A DNA stretch of 64,000 nt from Cepaea nemoralis (GCA_014155875.1 JACEFZ010006352.1:1-64000); one strand, 5' to 3'; counted from the first letter of the stretch, positions 44,361 through 58,529 are shown. Made by a program: numbers and translations. Notes: generated by a model from the sequence alone, not told the origin.

Positions 44361-45660
44361 GCTGCACCTGATTTGATAATCCATTTGCACATTGTATACT
44401 ACTCGTGTGCCGTTTAAAGACTGCATGTGAACAGAAAGCACGCAAGCAGTCCCGGAAGCCGTGGCCACTGGTCAGCGTGTCAGCTTGCCCAATGATAAAC
44501 CGGCACTGCGAGAACCTGCGAAGTGGTAGCTCTTACAAGTTAGGCAATATGTTAAAGATGATCATGCCACTTAGTAGCTTTGTCTCCTGGCAACCAATGG
44601 TAGGCCCAGTCCGCCACTGCCCCCTAGTATCACATGATACACACAACTATATAAATCACTCGTCTATGAATGTGAGAACTGGACATCTATCACAGGCACA
44701 TCACCCGAGATTCCAAATGTCGGGTACGTGTCCATACGGTCATACGAAAGCAAACCGACAACTTGTGTTTGTTATTTCAATAAGAGGCACGGTTTGTCGA
44801 TTACTATGTGGTAAACGTAATGCGTAGGAGGAATATCAATTGTTGAGCAACCATTGACGTCACTAAGACAGCAAATTAACACATCCACGGGTATTGATTG
44901 GCACTCATATAAGTAGAAGAACAAGTAGATGTTAAAGGTCGTTACTAGTTAAGCAAGGAGGAGGTTTTCATGGCCAGGTGGTCAAACCGCCTTCCCCGCG
45001 CTCGGAATCCGTCATTTGATTCACGAATGCGATTATTTTAAGACCCTGGATCTACTAATTCATGCTCTTTGTCAAGCTACCGACGGGCCGCTCTGACCCG
45101 GCACTTCTGCGCCGCACGCAACGAAGCGTATTAACGGTCTTGGGATAGGTGTTTCAATGTCAGAGGCGATTAATTTAAGAAATAAATGTGTAGTTTTAGT
45201 GCAATGATAAACGATGTTGAAGTTTAGTTTTCATGTTTTAAATATTCATTTGCAAATTTCTAACTGACTTGGCTTCGCAATAAGTTTCCACCCACATGCC
45301 TGCAGCGTTGACTCTGCTTGTTTATACAGTAGACATGAAGCAGCCATATCATATGTTTGGATGCAGTAAATATGGCTACAACCTCTAGCCCAACCAGATC
45401 TTCAGACTGGAAAGTTTTGATTTCATCATCATACATCACGTTTCACATCCAGACAATATATACATCAAAATCTAAAGGAAAGTACAGGTAACTAGCGCCA
45501 ACGGAAAACCTCTTCTGGAAAACACTTTAAATCTCTTTACGGAAGTCTTCGTACATGACAGAGCACATATGTCATTCCGGCTTAAAACCGTTTATAGAAA
45601 TCCTTCGTATGTCCTGTGGAGTAGCTGGGTTGGCTACAGGGTCGACTGGTCCACTGTACC
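44361..45660. other. No supported gene
   Basis: A 140-residue frame at 44405-44827 has no recognisable domain. A weak tRNA-like segment (catggccaggtggtcaaacc) near 44970 may be an old SINE. A TATA-like ctatataaatc is near 44647. Confidence 0.3.
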
Positions 45661-45667
45661 CTACTGT

Positions 45668-45787
45668 TATAAAGTAACGCCTCGTTCACTTGTGCGATTA
45701 AAATTAAACATGGCAACCATTTTATATGTGTTCATGGCGACGTTTTGTTTGTGTCATGGCGTTGTTTTGTATTCTCTCTCTCCTTAA
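45668..45787 (+). CDS. Candidate short secreted-type ORF with TATA box (uncertain)
   Basis: TATAAA at 45668-45673 is followed 42 bp later by ATG (45710) and a 25-residue frame, MATILYVFMATFCLCHG..., ending at TAA 45785. The peptide is hydrophobic with small residues, like a signal peptide. It could be the first exon of a secreted protein or a chance frame. No good donor was found. The unusually short distance from TATA to ATG argues for caution. Confidence 0.2.
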   Translation, partial: YKVTPRSLVRLKLNMATILYVFMATFCLCHGVVLYSLSP

Positions 45788-45861
45788 CATTAGAACCAGC
45801 CTACGCAACAGAGTATATATCATCTGCATCTTCGTTGTTTCCTATGTTAATATTTGTCATG

Positions 45862-47205
45862 TAATGACGGGAAGTCAATAAGTAAGTCACAAATGGCTGT
45901 AGAAAAATAACTAAATATGATACGAGCTCGTAACAACTTGAAAACAATTTATTTTTATACATACATTGCCCCGCTATTTTTAAACATAATTTCCACCAAC
46001 ATTGATGCACTTATCCCATTGTTTTATCAGTCCTCCAAACCGGCTGCATAGATCTGAGTGCTCTATTTTATAAACCACGTTTTCACTTCACATTCAACAT
46101 CGGCGTCATTGGCGAAATGGCTCCCGCCAAGGTGGGTTTTCAGTTGACTAAAAAGATGGAAATCGCAGGGGGTTAAGTCGGGGCTGTAAGGTGGATGTTC
46201 CAGAACTTCCCACCTTAGCTGGTTTATGTTCTCCTGAGTTAATCGAGCCGTATGTGGTCTGGCATTGTCATGAAGAAGCAACACTCCTCTAGTCAGCAGT
46301 CCTGGACGTTTTCTTCGAATTACATCATGAAGCATCGATAGAACTTCACAGTACTATTCAGAATTCACATTGTCACCTTTCTTCTTGAAATTGGTTAAAA
46401 GCACGCCTTGAAAATCCAAGAACACTGTCAGTATAACCTTCCCTGCTAATGGCGAACCTTGAATTTTTATACACAAGGCGAAGAAGGATTTTTCCATTGC
46501 ATTGAAGCACGCTTTGATTCGGGCTGGTTGTGATGCACCCATGATTCGTCTCCAGTAACAATCCTGTTCAGCATATCTTCTCCTTTATCTTCGTATCGAC
46601 AGAGATGATGCAAGGACAGGCCAAATCGGTTCATTTTGTGTTCCTCCTTCAATTGTCTGAGTATTCACCTTGAGCACACTTTCTTAAAATTCAATCTATC
46701 ATGCATTATGATGTATGCTGAACCATGTAATCCCTTTTGCAGATGCTATAGAGTCTATCGTTACTGGACTGTCACCTCTAATCATCTCCTCCACCCGCTG
46801 CACGGATGCTTCTATTGCAATCTCAACAGGATGACCAGATCGGATTTCATCAACAATTTTAGAGCGTCCTTGAGAAAATATTTCTACCCAGCTATGCACC
46901 ACTTTACGGGACAAAGATTTGTCAGTATAAGCAGGAAGCATTTCCTTATGAATGTCCTTTGCAGGCAGTCCTTTTGCCCACAAAAATCGCATAATAGCAC
47001 GTTGCTCTTTGGTTGTACAGTCAATAAGTTCAGTCGCCATTTTGTTTATACGCTGCGCATGTTCATGAGACACCTAGCGCCATCTGACGAACTGGAATAT
47101 AAAGTTCGATGTTGCTGTCACCTAATGACACCTGCAGAAAATACTAACTACATTTACCTGCCATCCCACAGAACTGTGTGACTTACTTATTGACTCGCCC
47201 TCGTA
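45862..47205 (-). mobile_element. mariner-type transposon
   Basis: About 1.34 kb bounded by TA at both ends. The inverted ends share the agtcaataagtaagtcac word (left 45872-45890; right in complement at about 47176-47194). Size and organisation suit a mariner. It holds one degraded transposase on the minus strand. Confidence 0.85.
46063..47040 (-). pseudogene. mariner transposase pseudogene
   Basis: Starts MATELIDCTTKEQRAIM, with a helix-turn-helix-type N-terminus (KDIHKEMLPAYTDKSLSRKV, then WVEIFSQGRSKIVDE and RSGHPVE). After breaks near 46700, 46470 and 46360 it shows the catalytic blocks of a D,D34D mariner: IVTGDESWVHH, LLHDNARPHTARL and HPPYSPDLTPCDFHLFSQLK. All three acidic positions are present, but frameshifts and stops make it inactive. 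The enzyme would cut and paste the element at TA sites. Confidence 0.9.
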
Positions 47206-47825
47206 CTTACTTACCTGATACACTTTATGGAAAGCCAAAAGGCGATATATTCATGTCCCTTCTCCTCGGTTCACCCACCTGAGCCGGCTTTACCCATCTC
47301 CAGGTCGACTAAATTAATTATTCTCCAGGATGCTGTCTCTGCTAAAATGTTTTTCGCCATTTGCAGATGGCTGAAGACATTATTAACCCTCTGCGATGTT
47401 TACCCAGTCAAGGTTTTTTGTGCACAAACATGTGTTGTTGAACCAACTAAGACGATTACATTTAGTTCCTCGACAGCAGTATATAAAATGCTAATCAAAC
47501 GGAACTATACACACTCAGAGATAAGGTGTCACAAAACCACTGTGACAACATTCATGTTCCGCTGGGGAGAAGATTAAGACAAGTGTTCACGTAAATATTT
47601 CTTACCTTGGCTCGTATTTCAAAAGCGAACCCGTGGTAAGCGGATATTATATACATTTAAAATTAAACTTTATTTATAAAATGAATCTTAAAAATATTTA
47701 CGGAATCATCGACTACTGTGTCTAGGAATTTATATTGTTATGCTGATTCTATGTAGTTGATTTGAGTTGAGCTGAGCTAAGAACCAACATTACTGCACCC
47801 AGGACATTCTCATACGGACTCTTTC
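47206..47825. other. No recognised feature
   Basis: A 116-residue plus frame at 47227-47577 has no recognisable domain. Nothing else seen. Confidence 0.35.
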
Positions 47826-47829
47826 CCTT

Positions 47830-48185
47830 CGTTCAACAGCCAGCGAAGAGTCTTACTGATAATTTTTCCCACCGCTATCTGATTGGGAGTTCTTATTGTC
47901 TTCCCTCTAAGCTTTGAGATTCTTCTAGAACCCCTGCCGATCCCCGCAATATCATTCTTTCCACATACGGGTTTTCAATCTGTTCTCCCGCCTTTTCCAC
48001 CTGGTCCCACAAGCGCTAGACCACCTCTCTCTTGTCATAGGTAACGTACCACCAAGAGGTGCATTCCATGCCAGCCCATGAGCCTGTTCATTCCCCCATA
48101 CCCCCGCATGGCCAGGGTCAAAAATCCATACAGTTCTCACAATGTATGACCTCTGAAGCAAAGATAGCCATTCCATAGGAAACAC
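47830..48185 (-). pseudogene. LINE RNase H C-terminal fragment, minus strand
   Basis: MEWLSLLQRSYIVRTVWIFD, then PGHAGVWGNEQAHGLAWNAP. This is the last RNase H active-site block, with D replaced by H in the usual AD pair, and resembles LINE-E at 6262. The frame continues with decay to about 47830. Confidence 0.7.
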
Positions 48186-48459
48186 CTTACTAACTAAGCA
48201 TACTCATTGAGTTCGTAATGAACGCATTGTGTGTTGTTGTGGTCTCCTATAACCAATGGAATGCAACTGAGACTGATCCTCCATTCTCATACTGGAGGTA
48301 GTTGTCTCATAAGTCAGAATCCCCTTTTCTCAAGCATCGTCCATTAGCCTTCGTGCTGACACCCCAACCACCAAGCCTGTTTCTCACCACTGACTCACTG
48401 ACTCATCGGTATAGATCACTATGTCACCTTGATGTGTGTTACTCTGGATCAGTTGTTGC

Positions 48460-48720
48460 AGCTGTGGGATTCTATGTAGAACCTATAATATTGTATGCAT
48501 GTGAAGCGTCGACAACAAGTCGACAATGTAAGAAATATCTAATGACATTGGAAATGTTGTTTCTTAGAAATATGCAAAGAATATCAAGTACGGACACAGA
48601 AACGAATGAGACAATCCTTCAATTAACATGTGGAAACCTTAAACTGATTAGAGAAATTAGACATAGACAGTCCAGATTTGTTGGGCATATTATCAGAATA
48701 AATAAACTGCTGTCAGTGTA
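48460..48720 (+). pseudogene. LINE RT C-terminal fragment
   Basis: FYVEPIILYACEASTTSRQC, MLFLRNMQRISS and IREIRHRQSRFVGHIIRIN match the LINE-C C-terminus (YIEPILLYGCEAWTIS) at 15300. A short degenerate (AT)n at 48726-48745 follows. Confidence 0.7.
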
Positions 48721-48807
48721 GAAAATATTATATATATATATATATCACCCACCTCATACACGACTGGACGCTCTATCGAGAACAGATGGCAATCGGATAA
48801 CGCTGAG

Positions 48808-50437
48808 GATGCCTCGCGTTAAAAGTGCCGCGACGACATGCGCTATATGCAGCCGGGAAGAAGAAAGCAGAGGCAAAGAAGGCCGCGGCGACTGCTGAGC
48901 CCATATCTACAAACAGCAGTCCTGCTCCTACACCAGCTGAAACCGTTCCCGTCGCTGAAGATACCACAACTGAAGCTAGCAGCAGCCGGGAAGTTACCAA
49001 TACCAAATAGATGCAGCCCAAACTACCAGAGACCTCCACATAGGAGGATTCAACAACAACTGAGGACTTCACCGGCAGAATACTACTCAAACAGACAAGC
49101 GTGGAGAAGCCAAATAGTTGGCACTACCAACAGACAAGATAATCAGTCTGCTGGACAACGAGCTGGGAAGAAACAGCATCAACCAGCTGCTAAAGACACC
49201 TGACTGGAGATGTCTGCATCAACAAAAACCCAAAGACCACAGCACTTATGCAGAAAATCGCACAAGAAGGCCGACATCAATCTTCACCACGGCATCTTTT
49301 GGAAGCCACAGCATGACGAAACGATGGGTCATTAAACGAGTCAAGATCCATCTCACAAACGACCAGATCATGGAGATGCTGACAAAGGAGAACAAGAAAC
49401 TTAAGATCACCAGTGCTGAGAAGTTCATCGGGAAAAAAGAAAAAAAAAACATCCCCTTCACAGTCGTCATAGTAACATCGGAGGACCGAGTGGTCCCTCA
49501 ATTCATCAGATGGGACAAGAGAGACCAAGTCCCGGAGCACTACATACCGAGAGTGCTGCAGTGCTCTAAGTGCCAGACGTTTTGGCACACCGGTGCCACC
49601 TGCAAGAGTGAGGTTGAGGTTTGCAGATACTGCTCTGGTCTGGACCTCATCCATACAGTCAATGCCAGCATGCAACGATTGGCAAGGACTTCAGGAGGCC
49701 TAACACTAACAGAAAGTGCGCCAACTGCCTCGGCAACCACAGTGCCAGGTACTTCGGCTGCCTCTACCACCAAGACAGCAAGGAAGCTATGAAGATCGCC
49801 ATCAAAACTAACCTACCCTATAAAGAGGCTTAGGAGGCAGTACGAGTCCACCGATCGACTCAAAAAAAAGAAGCGACAAAGCGCAACTTGATGGCCAACT
49901 GAAGGACCTGCGATCAAAGGTCAACAGCATGAGGGAAGAAAAAGAAAAGTCGCAAGAGACTCAGATAGCAGCCGCTCAGCGAATCCTGGACGATACGAAG
50001 CAAGTTCAGCAGAAGATTGAATGGCTGCTATAAAGACTGAGACAGAAGAAAGGCTATCAAACATTGAAGAAGAAAAAGACAAGACGCGGGAAACACAGAT
50101 AACGTCGGTTCAGCGCATCCTGGACGAAAAGAAGCAAGTTCAGCAGAAAATGGAGCAGGAATTCGTTCGAATGGCTGCTATAAAGGCTGAGAATGAAGAG
50201 CAGCTATCAAAAATACAAGATATGAAAGAAAGGATATCAGATACTCTACAAGAGATAATAACACGGTTCGGTACCGCACTCGAACCAGAAGATGCAAGAA
50301 CACATACAGAAGAAGAAGTGGCAGAGGAAGGACTTTATCGCTCACCACCAAGATCTGACTGGCGAACACCGAGAAGATTCGAAGGCAACCCACGACGGGG
50401 CAATAGGAGGAACACCAGGAGAGACGACAACTGGTAA
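48808..50437 (+). pseudogene. LINE ORF1 (gag-like) with zinc knuckles and coiled coil
   Basis: Reading in shifting frames gives an alanine/proline-rich start near 48825. A pre-knuckle domain follows (MTKRWVIKRVKIHLTNDQIM, NIPFTVVIVTSEDRVVPQFI), then CSKCQTFWHTGATCKSEVEV with CRYCSG. After a frame change near 49625 come YSQCQ and CANCLGNHSARYFGC. This is the CCHC series that binds element RNA. From about 49910, three tandem ~130-bp units encode a charged coiled coil (QRILDEKKQVQQKMEQEF). The end is arginine-rich, with the stop at 50435-50437. It belongs to a jockey/I-type LINE. Broken by several shifts. Confidence 0.8.
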
Positions 50438-50691
50438 AGTTGGAAACAGAACCATAAGACGGGGTGGGGCCACAATTACTCCGGGCCTTAACAAGTGCGC
50501 GACTCTAACCAGACATGTAAAGCGACAAGGATGAAACGAACACAATTGCAGCAACTCAAACATCTCAAGGAAGCAGATATAAGCATCTATATTTTCGAAA
50601 GATACACCATAAAGGCTGCAAATACAACCAAGTCGATACACTCGAAGGTTGAACGGGACCGTTCGTCTCAAGGAAAGCAAGCAAGCAAGCA

Positions 50692-50694
<3 letters not shown>
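50438..50694 (+). pseudogene. Start of LINE ORF2 joined to 3' tail (internal deletion)
   Basis: MKRTQLQQLKHLKEADISIY resembles the first helix and strand of a LINE endonuclease. About 130 bp later the DNA runs into gcaagcaagcaagcaa, an (AAGC)n tail also seen at about 62405-62420. The rest of ORF2 is missing, so this looks like an internally deleted copy that keeps ORF1 and the 3' end. Confidence 0.45.

Positions 50695-50776
<82 letters not shown>
50695..50776. repeat. (AT)n microsatellite, left part
   Basis: Pure AT dinucleotides directly adjoining the hAT left end. Continues after the element at 53486. Confidence 0.95.
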
Positions 50777-53586
<2,810 letters not shown>

Positions 53587-53599
53587 ACATGCAAAGCTA

Positions 53600-53960
53600 C
53601 CATTCTTCCAACATGTGCCATATTGATAAGCGTGGGCGGTCACGATTCGCCATTTCATTCAATCATCAGATTCGTGGATCAGCTAAGTGTTCTTTCTCGA
53701 CCATACCACATAGCCAAGCCATCCAGGTATTTACTTCTCTGTCTTCCCCGTGTTCTCTTCTCCTCGATCTTGCCAGTTGTAGCCAAGTTCTCAAATTTAT
53801 TTCTTCTCATAACATGTCTAAAACATTTGACTGTCTACGTCTAATTTCTCTAATCAGTTTACGATTTTAATTTGTTTGTTGAAGGACTTGGTCATTGGTT
53901 TTTCTGTCTGTTTATGGTATTCTTTGCATTTGCCTCAGAAACCACACTTCCAGAGCCATC
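53600..53960 (-). pseudogene. LINE 3' fragment, minus strand
   Basis: The complement shows gctctggaagtgtggtttct, aagaataccata, gactgattagagaaattag, ggcttggctatgtggtatgg and gaccgcccacgcttatcaat, the C-terminal and 3' end words of the LINE-C family. Confidence 0.7.
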
Positions 53961-54372
53961 AGATATTTTTCAGATACCATAGACAGATAGAAAAACCAAC
54001 CAGCAAGTCCTATAAGAAACAAATGAAAACCGTAAACTGATTAGAGAAACTAAACCTAGACAGTCAATTTTTGTGGGCGCGTTATGAGAAGAAATAAATT
54101 CAGGATTGAGTGGAAAATAAATAACGTTTCCATTTTACCCGTACCCCATTAAAACTCACAAGAGAAGTCATATAAGGGTCCATCGCTTTCTCAGATTAAT
54201 AATAACCATGTGACCTAGTCAGCCACAACTTGAATATTAATTAATATTAATATCTGGAGGGCTTGGTCACGTGGCATGGTTGGGACAAGAACACAGAGCT
54301 GATCTAAGGCGCTGGTGATCGTGTCAGATGGCGGGATTTGATCGCCCATGCTTATCAGTATGGCACATGATG
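53961..54372 (+). pseudogene. LINE 3' fragment, plus strand
   Basis: Same family as the preceding minus fragment: accaaccagcaagtcctata, aaactgattagagaaac, ggcttggtcacgtggcatgg and gatcgcccatgcttatcagt, then atggcacatgatga. The two fragments are joined head to head. Confidence 0.7.
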
Positions 54373-54373
54373 A

Positions 54374-54375
<2 letters not shown>

Positions 54376-54437
<62 letters not shown>
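54376..54437. repeat. (CA)n microsatellite
   Basis: About 31 CA units immediately after the LINE 3' end. Confidence 0.95.
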
Positions 54438-54439
<2 letters not shown>

Positions 54440-54602
54440 ACATACACTTTTATTCTTGTCATCTTTTCTGGTGTCCTAACTATGATAGATAAATCAGTGT
54501 TTGCCTAGATTGTGATAAACATTGCATAAGGTTAAAAAATCAAAACAGTATGAAACCAGCAATTTATCGGCAATTAACACTTGTAATCTGTTCTGTTTAC
54601 AG

Positions 54603-54840
54603 CGGATCGTGACCGATGAAGATGACACCGTTTAGAGTTTGTCTGGCCTTGTTGTTTGGACTGTGTCAAGGCAAAATCTGGGAGATACCTTTACCGAAAC
54701 AAATGCCAAGACTGTTACAACAAAGTGCAGTCTGAAGACATTCAGACTTACATAGGCAGTACATTAAGTTGGCTGTGTGAAAATAACATTATAGACAGTC
54801 AGATGAACAAGTCTGTTCCGTTGGAAGCTCAGAAAATCAG
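54603..54840 (+). pseudogene. Tyrosinase-like gene, signal-peptide exon with a frameshift
   Basis: Acceptor ctgttctgtttacag precedes the exon. ATG at 54616 opens MKMTPFRVCLALLFGLCQG, a good signal peptide, then EIPLPK. From about 54704 the sense continues one frame over: CQDCYNKVQSEDIQTYIGS, LSWLCENNI and KSVPLEAQKI. Molluscan tyrosinases commonly have IPLP, paired cysteines and a W-x-C in this N-terminal region. The shift lies in the A-rich run gaaacaaa (54696-54703) and equals one extra base: either a sequencing error or an inactivating mutation. The exon ends at AG|gttacc (54840) in phase 2, matching 60530. Tyrosinases oxidise phenols in shell periostracum and pigmentation. Confidence 0.5.
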
Positions 54841-54879
54841 GTTACCAACGTTACCGTTGTTACTGTCACGATCATCGTT

Positions 54880-56185
54880 ATTATCATCAAATCACCACCA
54901 TTATCACCATCACCATCATAAACATAATCAACAGCATTACTATGGAAATCACCATAATCATAAACACAACCATCATCATTACCACCACCATCATCACTAA
55001 CACCACCATCATCACTAACACCACCATCATCATCACTATCACCATCATCATCACTATCACCATAACTATTACCACTATCATCACTAACAACATCATCACT
55101 ATTACCACCACCATCATCACTACCACCATCATCACTACTACCACCACCATCAACACTACCACCATCATCACTACCTCCATCATCACTACCACCATCATCA
55201 CTACTACCATCACCATCACCACTACCACCATCATCACTACCTCCATCATCACTACCACCACCACCATCAACATTACCACCATCATCACTACCACCATCAT
55301 CACTACTACCACCACCATCGACACTACCACCATCATCACTACCTCCACCATCACTACCACCATCATCACTAACATCCCCATCACTACCTCCATCATCACT
55401 ACCACCATCATTACTACCATTACAATCATCACTACCATTACCACCATCACCACCATCATCTCTACCTCCATCATCACTACCACCATCATTACTACCACCA
55501 TCATCACTACCTCCATCATCACTACCACCACCACCATCAACACTACCACCATCATCACTACCACCATCATCACTACTACCACCACCATCGACACTACCAC
55601 CATCATCACTACCTCCACCATCACTACCACCATCATCACTAACATCCCCATCACTACCTCCATCATCACTACCACCATCATTACTACCATTACAATCATC
55701 ACTACCATTACCACCATCACCACCATCATCTCTACCTCCATCATCACTACCTCCACCATCACTACCACCATCATCACTAACATCCCCATCACTACCTCCA
55801 TCATCACTACCACCATCATTACTACCATTACAATCATCACTACCATTACCACCATCACCACCATCATCTCTACCTCCATCATCACTACCACCATCATCAC
55901 TAACATCCCCATCACTACCTCCATCATCACTACTACCATCATTACTACCATTACAATCATCACTACCATTACCACCATCATCACTACCTCCATCATCACT
56001 ACCACCATCATCACTACCATCACAATCATCACTATCATCACTACCATCACCACCATCACCACCAGCATCACTACCTCCATCATCACTACCACCATCATCA
56101 CTATCATCACTGTCATCACTATCATCACCACCATCACCATCATCACCACGATCACTACTATCACCGTCATCACCACTGCTACCAA
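54880..56185. repeat. ATC/ACC triplet satellite with higher-order units
   Basis: About 1.3 kb of three-base-periodic sequence built on ccatcatcactaccaccatc. Larger blocks containing aacatccccatcactacctc and attaccattacaatcatcac recur near 55370, 55640, 55780 and 55910. Period three keeps frames open on both strands for over 430 residues (GGSDDGGSDD on minus, ITTTIITT on plus). These are repeat artefacts. It begins about 40 bp inside the putative first intron of the tyrosinase-like gene. Confidence 0.9.
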
Positions 56186-56308
56186 ACAACATCACGAGCA
56201 AGTGGCTTGTCATGTGCGGAAAGTTTGCCTCATAACAGTCTGTTGACATGTCTTTATGTCATAAGGCGAATGTCCTGTCTCTGTTGTTATCATATGTTAA
56301 TTATTTCA

Positions 56309-56378
56309 ACCCATCAATCAATCAATCAATCAATCAATCAATTAATTAATCAATTAATTAATCAATCAATCAATCAGG
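56309..56378 (-). repeat. (TTGA)n tail of LINE-G
   Basis: aatcaatcaatcaatcaatc with attaatt variants. It corresponds to the TGATTGATTG tail seen on the LINE end at 2995-3008. Confidence 0.85.
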
Positions 56379-56791
56379 TGCCGTCTCCACACTGAAGGTT
56401 GGCTGCAATGGATCTCCAACACTGTCTGTCTCTCTCCCTGACTGTACATTCTGTCTGGCTGATATCCGTCTATCTCTTGATGTTATCTTCCCACTTGTAT
56501 CGTTGACTACCTCTTGCTCGCTTGCCCTAAACCTTGCTCTCCAGTATGGTTTTTTATAAGAGTATCATGTCTTGTAACGTGGCCGAAATATTTCACTTGC
56601 CTCCTCTTTATTTCTGCCAACAACTCTCTCTTCATTTCCAGTTTTTATAGAACCTCTGCATTCGATTGTTTTTGTTTCCATGACATATTCGTTTGTATAT
56701 CAACATCTCCATGACCTTTATGCGACTTTTCTAGTTGCTTGTTCAATGTCCAGGCTTCCGCTCCATACAGTAGCTTAGAATATACGTAACA

Positions 56792-57029
56792 GGGAGTCTC
56801 TGTGGCGAAGTGGTCAAGCTGTCTGTCTCGGACTCCGAAGGTCGTGGGTTCGATTCTGGGTCGCGTCCTTCGGTTCACGAGTGTATTTTTTCGGAGACTC
56901 CTGAAGGTCGTCGCTGGAGCTTTGCGAGATGCTTTCCGCGCTGTGGAAAGAGTCTGAGCCATATGGGATAAATTCCCGGTGCAATGAAGTCGACCCTGTC
57001 GACTTTTAAGCGACTTCTTTCGACTTTTA
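56792..57029 (+). repeat. SINE-2, full-length with target duplication
   Basis: 238 bp. The tRNA-like head gtctctgtggcgaagtggtc (A box) and gtgggttcgattctggg (B box) is followed by a body: ttcggttcacgagtgtattt, ggagactcctgaaggtcgtc, tgctttccgcgctgtgg. The end is tcgaccctgtcgacttttaa. A 15-bp duplication, agaatatacgtaaca, flanks it at 56777-56791 and 57030-57044, inside LINE-G. Pol III-transcribed and mobilised by a LINE in trans, by family analogy. Confidence 0.9.
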
Positions 57030-57929
57030 AGAATATACGTAACATTTGACAATTCTAATTTTTAATGCGCAGTTAATCTCTCTAGATGTTAATACTGATT
57101 TCATGCCATTGAAAGGATTTTTGGCCATTCCTATTCTTTCTTAGATGTCCATTTCACTTCTGCCATCATCTGTTATTATATGTTCAAGATAGGGGCAACT
57201 TGTTACTTGTTCATGTTTCTTCCCGTTTACTGTGATGTTCATTGATGACCTTTTCTTTCCACTGTTAATTATCATAGTTTTGTGTTTGGATGTTAATATC
57301 TAAGCTGCATTCTGCACTATACCTGTTTATTTGTTCCACTAGGTCTAGTAACTCTTGCTCGATTTCTGCTAGTAACACGGTATCGTCAGAATACCTAAGA
57401 TTGTTTATGATTCTTCAGTTCAACCTGTTTAAGAAGTCTGTCTGTGTATAGGTTGAAAAAGCTTGGGGACAGTACACATCCCTGTCGCGCTCTTCTTTTT
57501 GTATCTCTATAGGCGAGAGAATAGTTATATCCGCATCTAATAGATACCACTTGTTCCCAGTACAAGTTACTAAAAGCCTGATATCCTTCCCGTCTACTCC
57601 TATATCTTGAAGGCACGTATATAGTCGTTCATTTTGTACTCTATCAAAAGCTTTTCTTGCAGTCTATAAAACAGAAATGTATACTTTTCTGAACTTCTAT
57701 ATATTTTTCTTGCTTCTCTGGTGCCGCTGTTTTTGCGGAACCCAAATTGTTCTTCAACTACTTCCTCGTCTATTTTATGTTGAGTTCTTTTTTCTATGAC
57801 CTTGAGTAGTATCTTAGTTATGTGGCTCATTAAGCTAACAGTTCTGTAATCCTCACAATCAACAGCTCTTGGCTTCTTCGGTAGTGTGATGAAAATTGAT
57901 GCTTTCAAGTCCTTGGGGATGTAACCAGT

Positions 57930-58250
57930 ATAATATATATATATATTACTCGTGGAGGCGAGGTCTCGGAGGTTTGACGCTGAGCCGCCAGCGTCTGCAG
58001 CCTACCTTGTTCCAGACATACTGGTTATCCATTCCTCTGGGTCACACAAGGCATGGCCGAGAGAGGGAACATGTCGTTTGGGCACCACATGTTCTCTGAA
58101 GCTCTGCCCAGGCATTGTGATGGAATTTTGGCAAATTCCAACTCACGTACTCTGGTCTGTCAAGACTGTAAGGTATAACTCCCATATATATATATATATA
58201 GATATATATATAGATATAGATATATATAATTACATAATTCTGTGATAGTA
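57930..58250. mobile_element. Unclassified insert in LINE-G bounded by (AT)n
   Basis: A 230-bp GC-balanced segment (gaggcgaggtctcggaggtt ... ctccc) lies between short (TA)n and (GATATA)n tracts, and LINE-G coding sequence lies on either side. The family was not recognised. Confidence 0.45.
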
Positions 58251-58529
58251 GTATCAATGCCAAAGCTGGATAGCTGGATAAGGATTTTATCATCTCTGTT
58301 GTTACCTTGTCAGGACCTGTAGCATTTCCTTCTTTCATATTTTTAATAGCCTTCTCTACTTTAGCCTTTAATATGTCTGGTCCATCTTGAGTATTATACA
58401 ATGTTGGTTTATTGACCCTGTGAATTATCTATCACATCTTAAATCTATATATGTTGTGGTATTTCTTTTCTCAGCCTCACCAGTATACTTTCATCTATAA
58501 TGATCTTTTCTAGGCTTTCCCTGTCCTAG

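Larger units (their letters stand above)
56300..58440 (-). pseudogene. LINE ORF2 pseudogene, minus strand (LINE-G)
   Basis: In order on the minus strand: KAIKNMKEGNATGPDKVTTE at about 58330; an insert (57930-58250); KASIFITLPKKPRAVDCEDY with RTVSLMSHITKILL; VEEQFGFRKNSGT; RRARQGCVLSPSFFNLYTDR; a YSDD-type active site near 57400; and LLYGAEAWTLNKQLEKS at about 56750. A C-terminal part follows down to (ATTG)n at 56309-56378, the LINE tail. Frames are broken many times. SINE-2 is inserted at 56792-57029. Confidence 0.8.

Noticed and set aside
44405..44827. 140-residue ORF as a host gene
   Set aside because: No domain, no splice signals and no codon pattern I could recognise.
54837..56249. 470-residue aspartate/glycine-rich minus ORF and 434-residue plus ORF
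   Set aside because: Both are readings of the ATC/ACC triplet satellite; every frame stays open.
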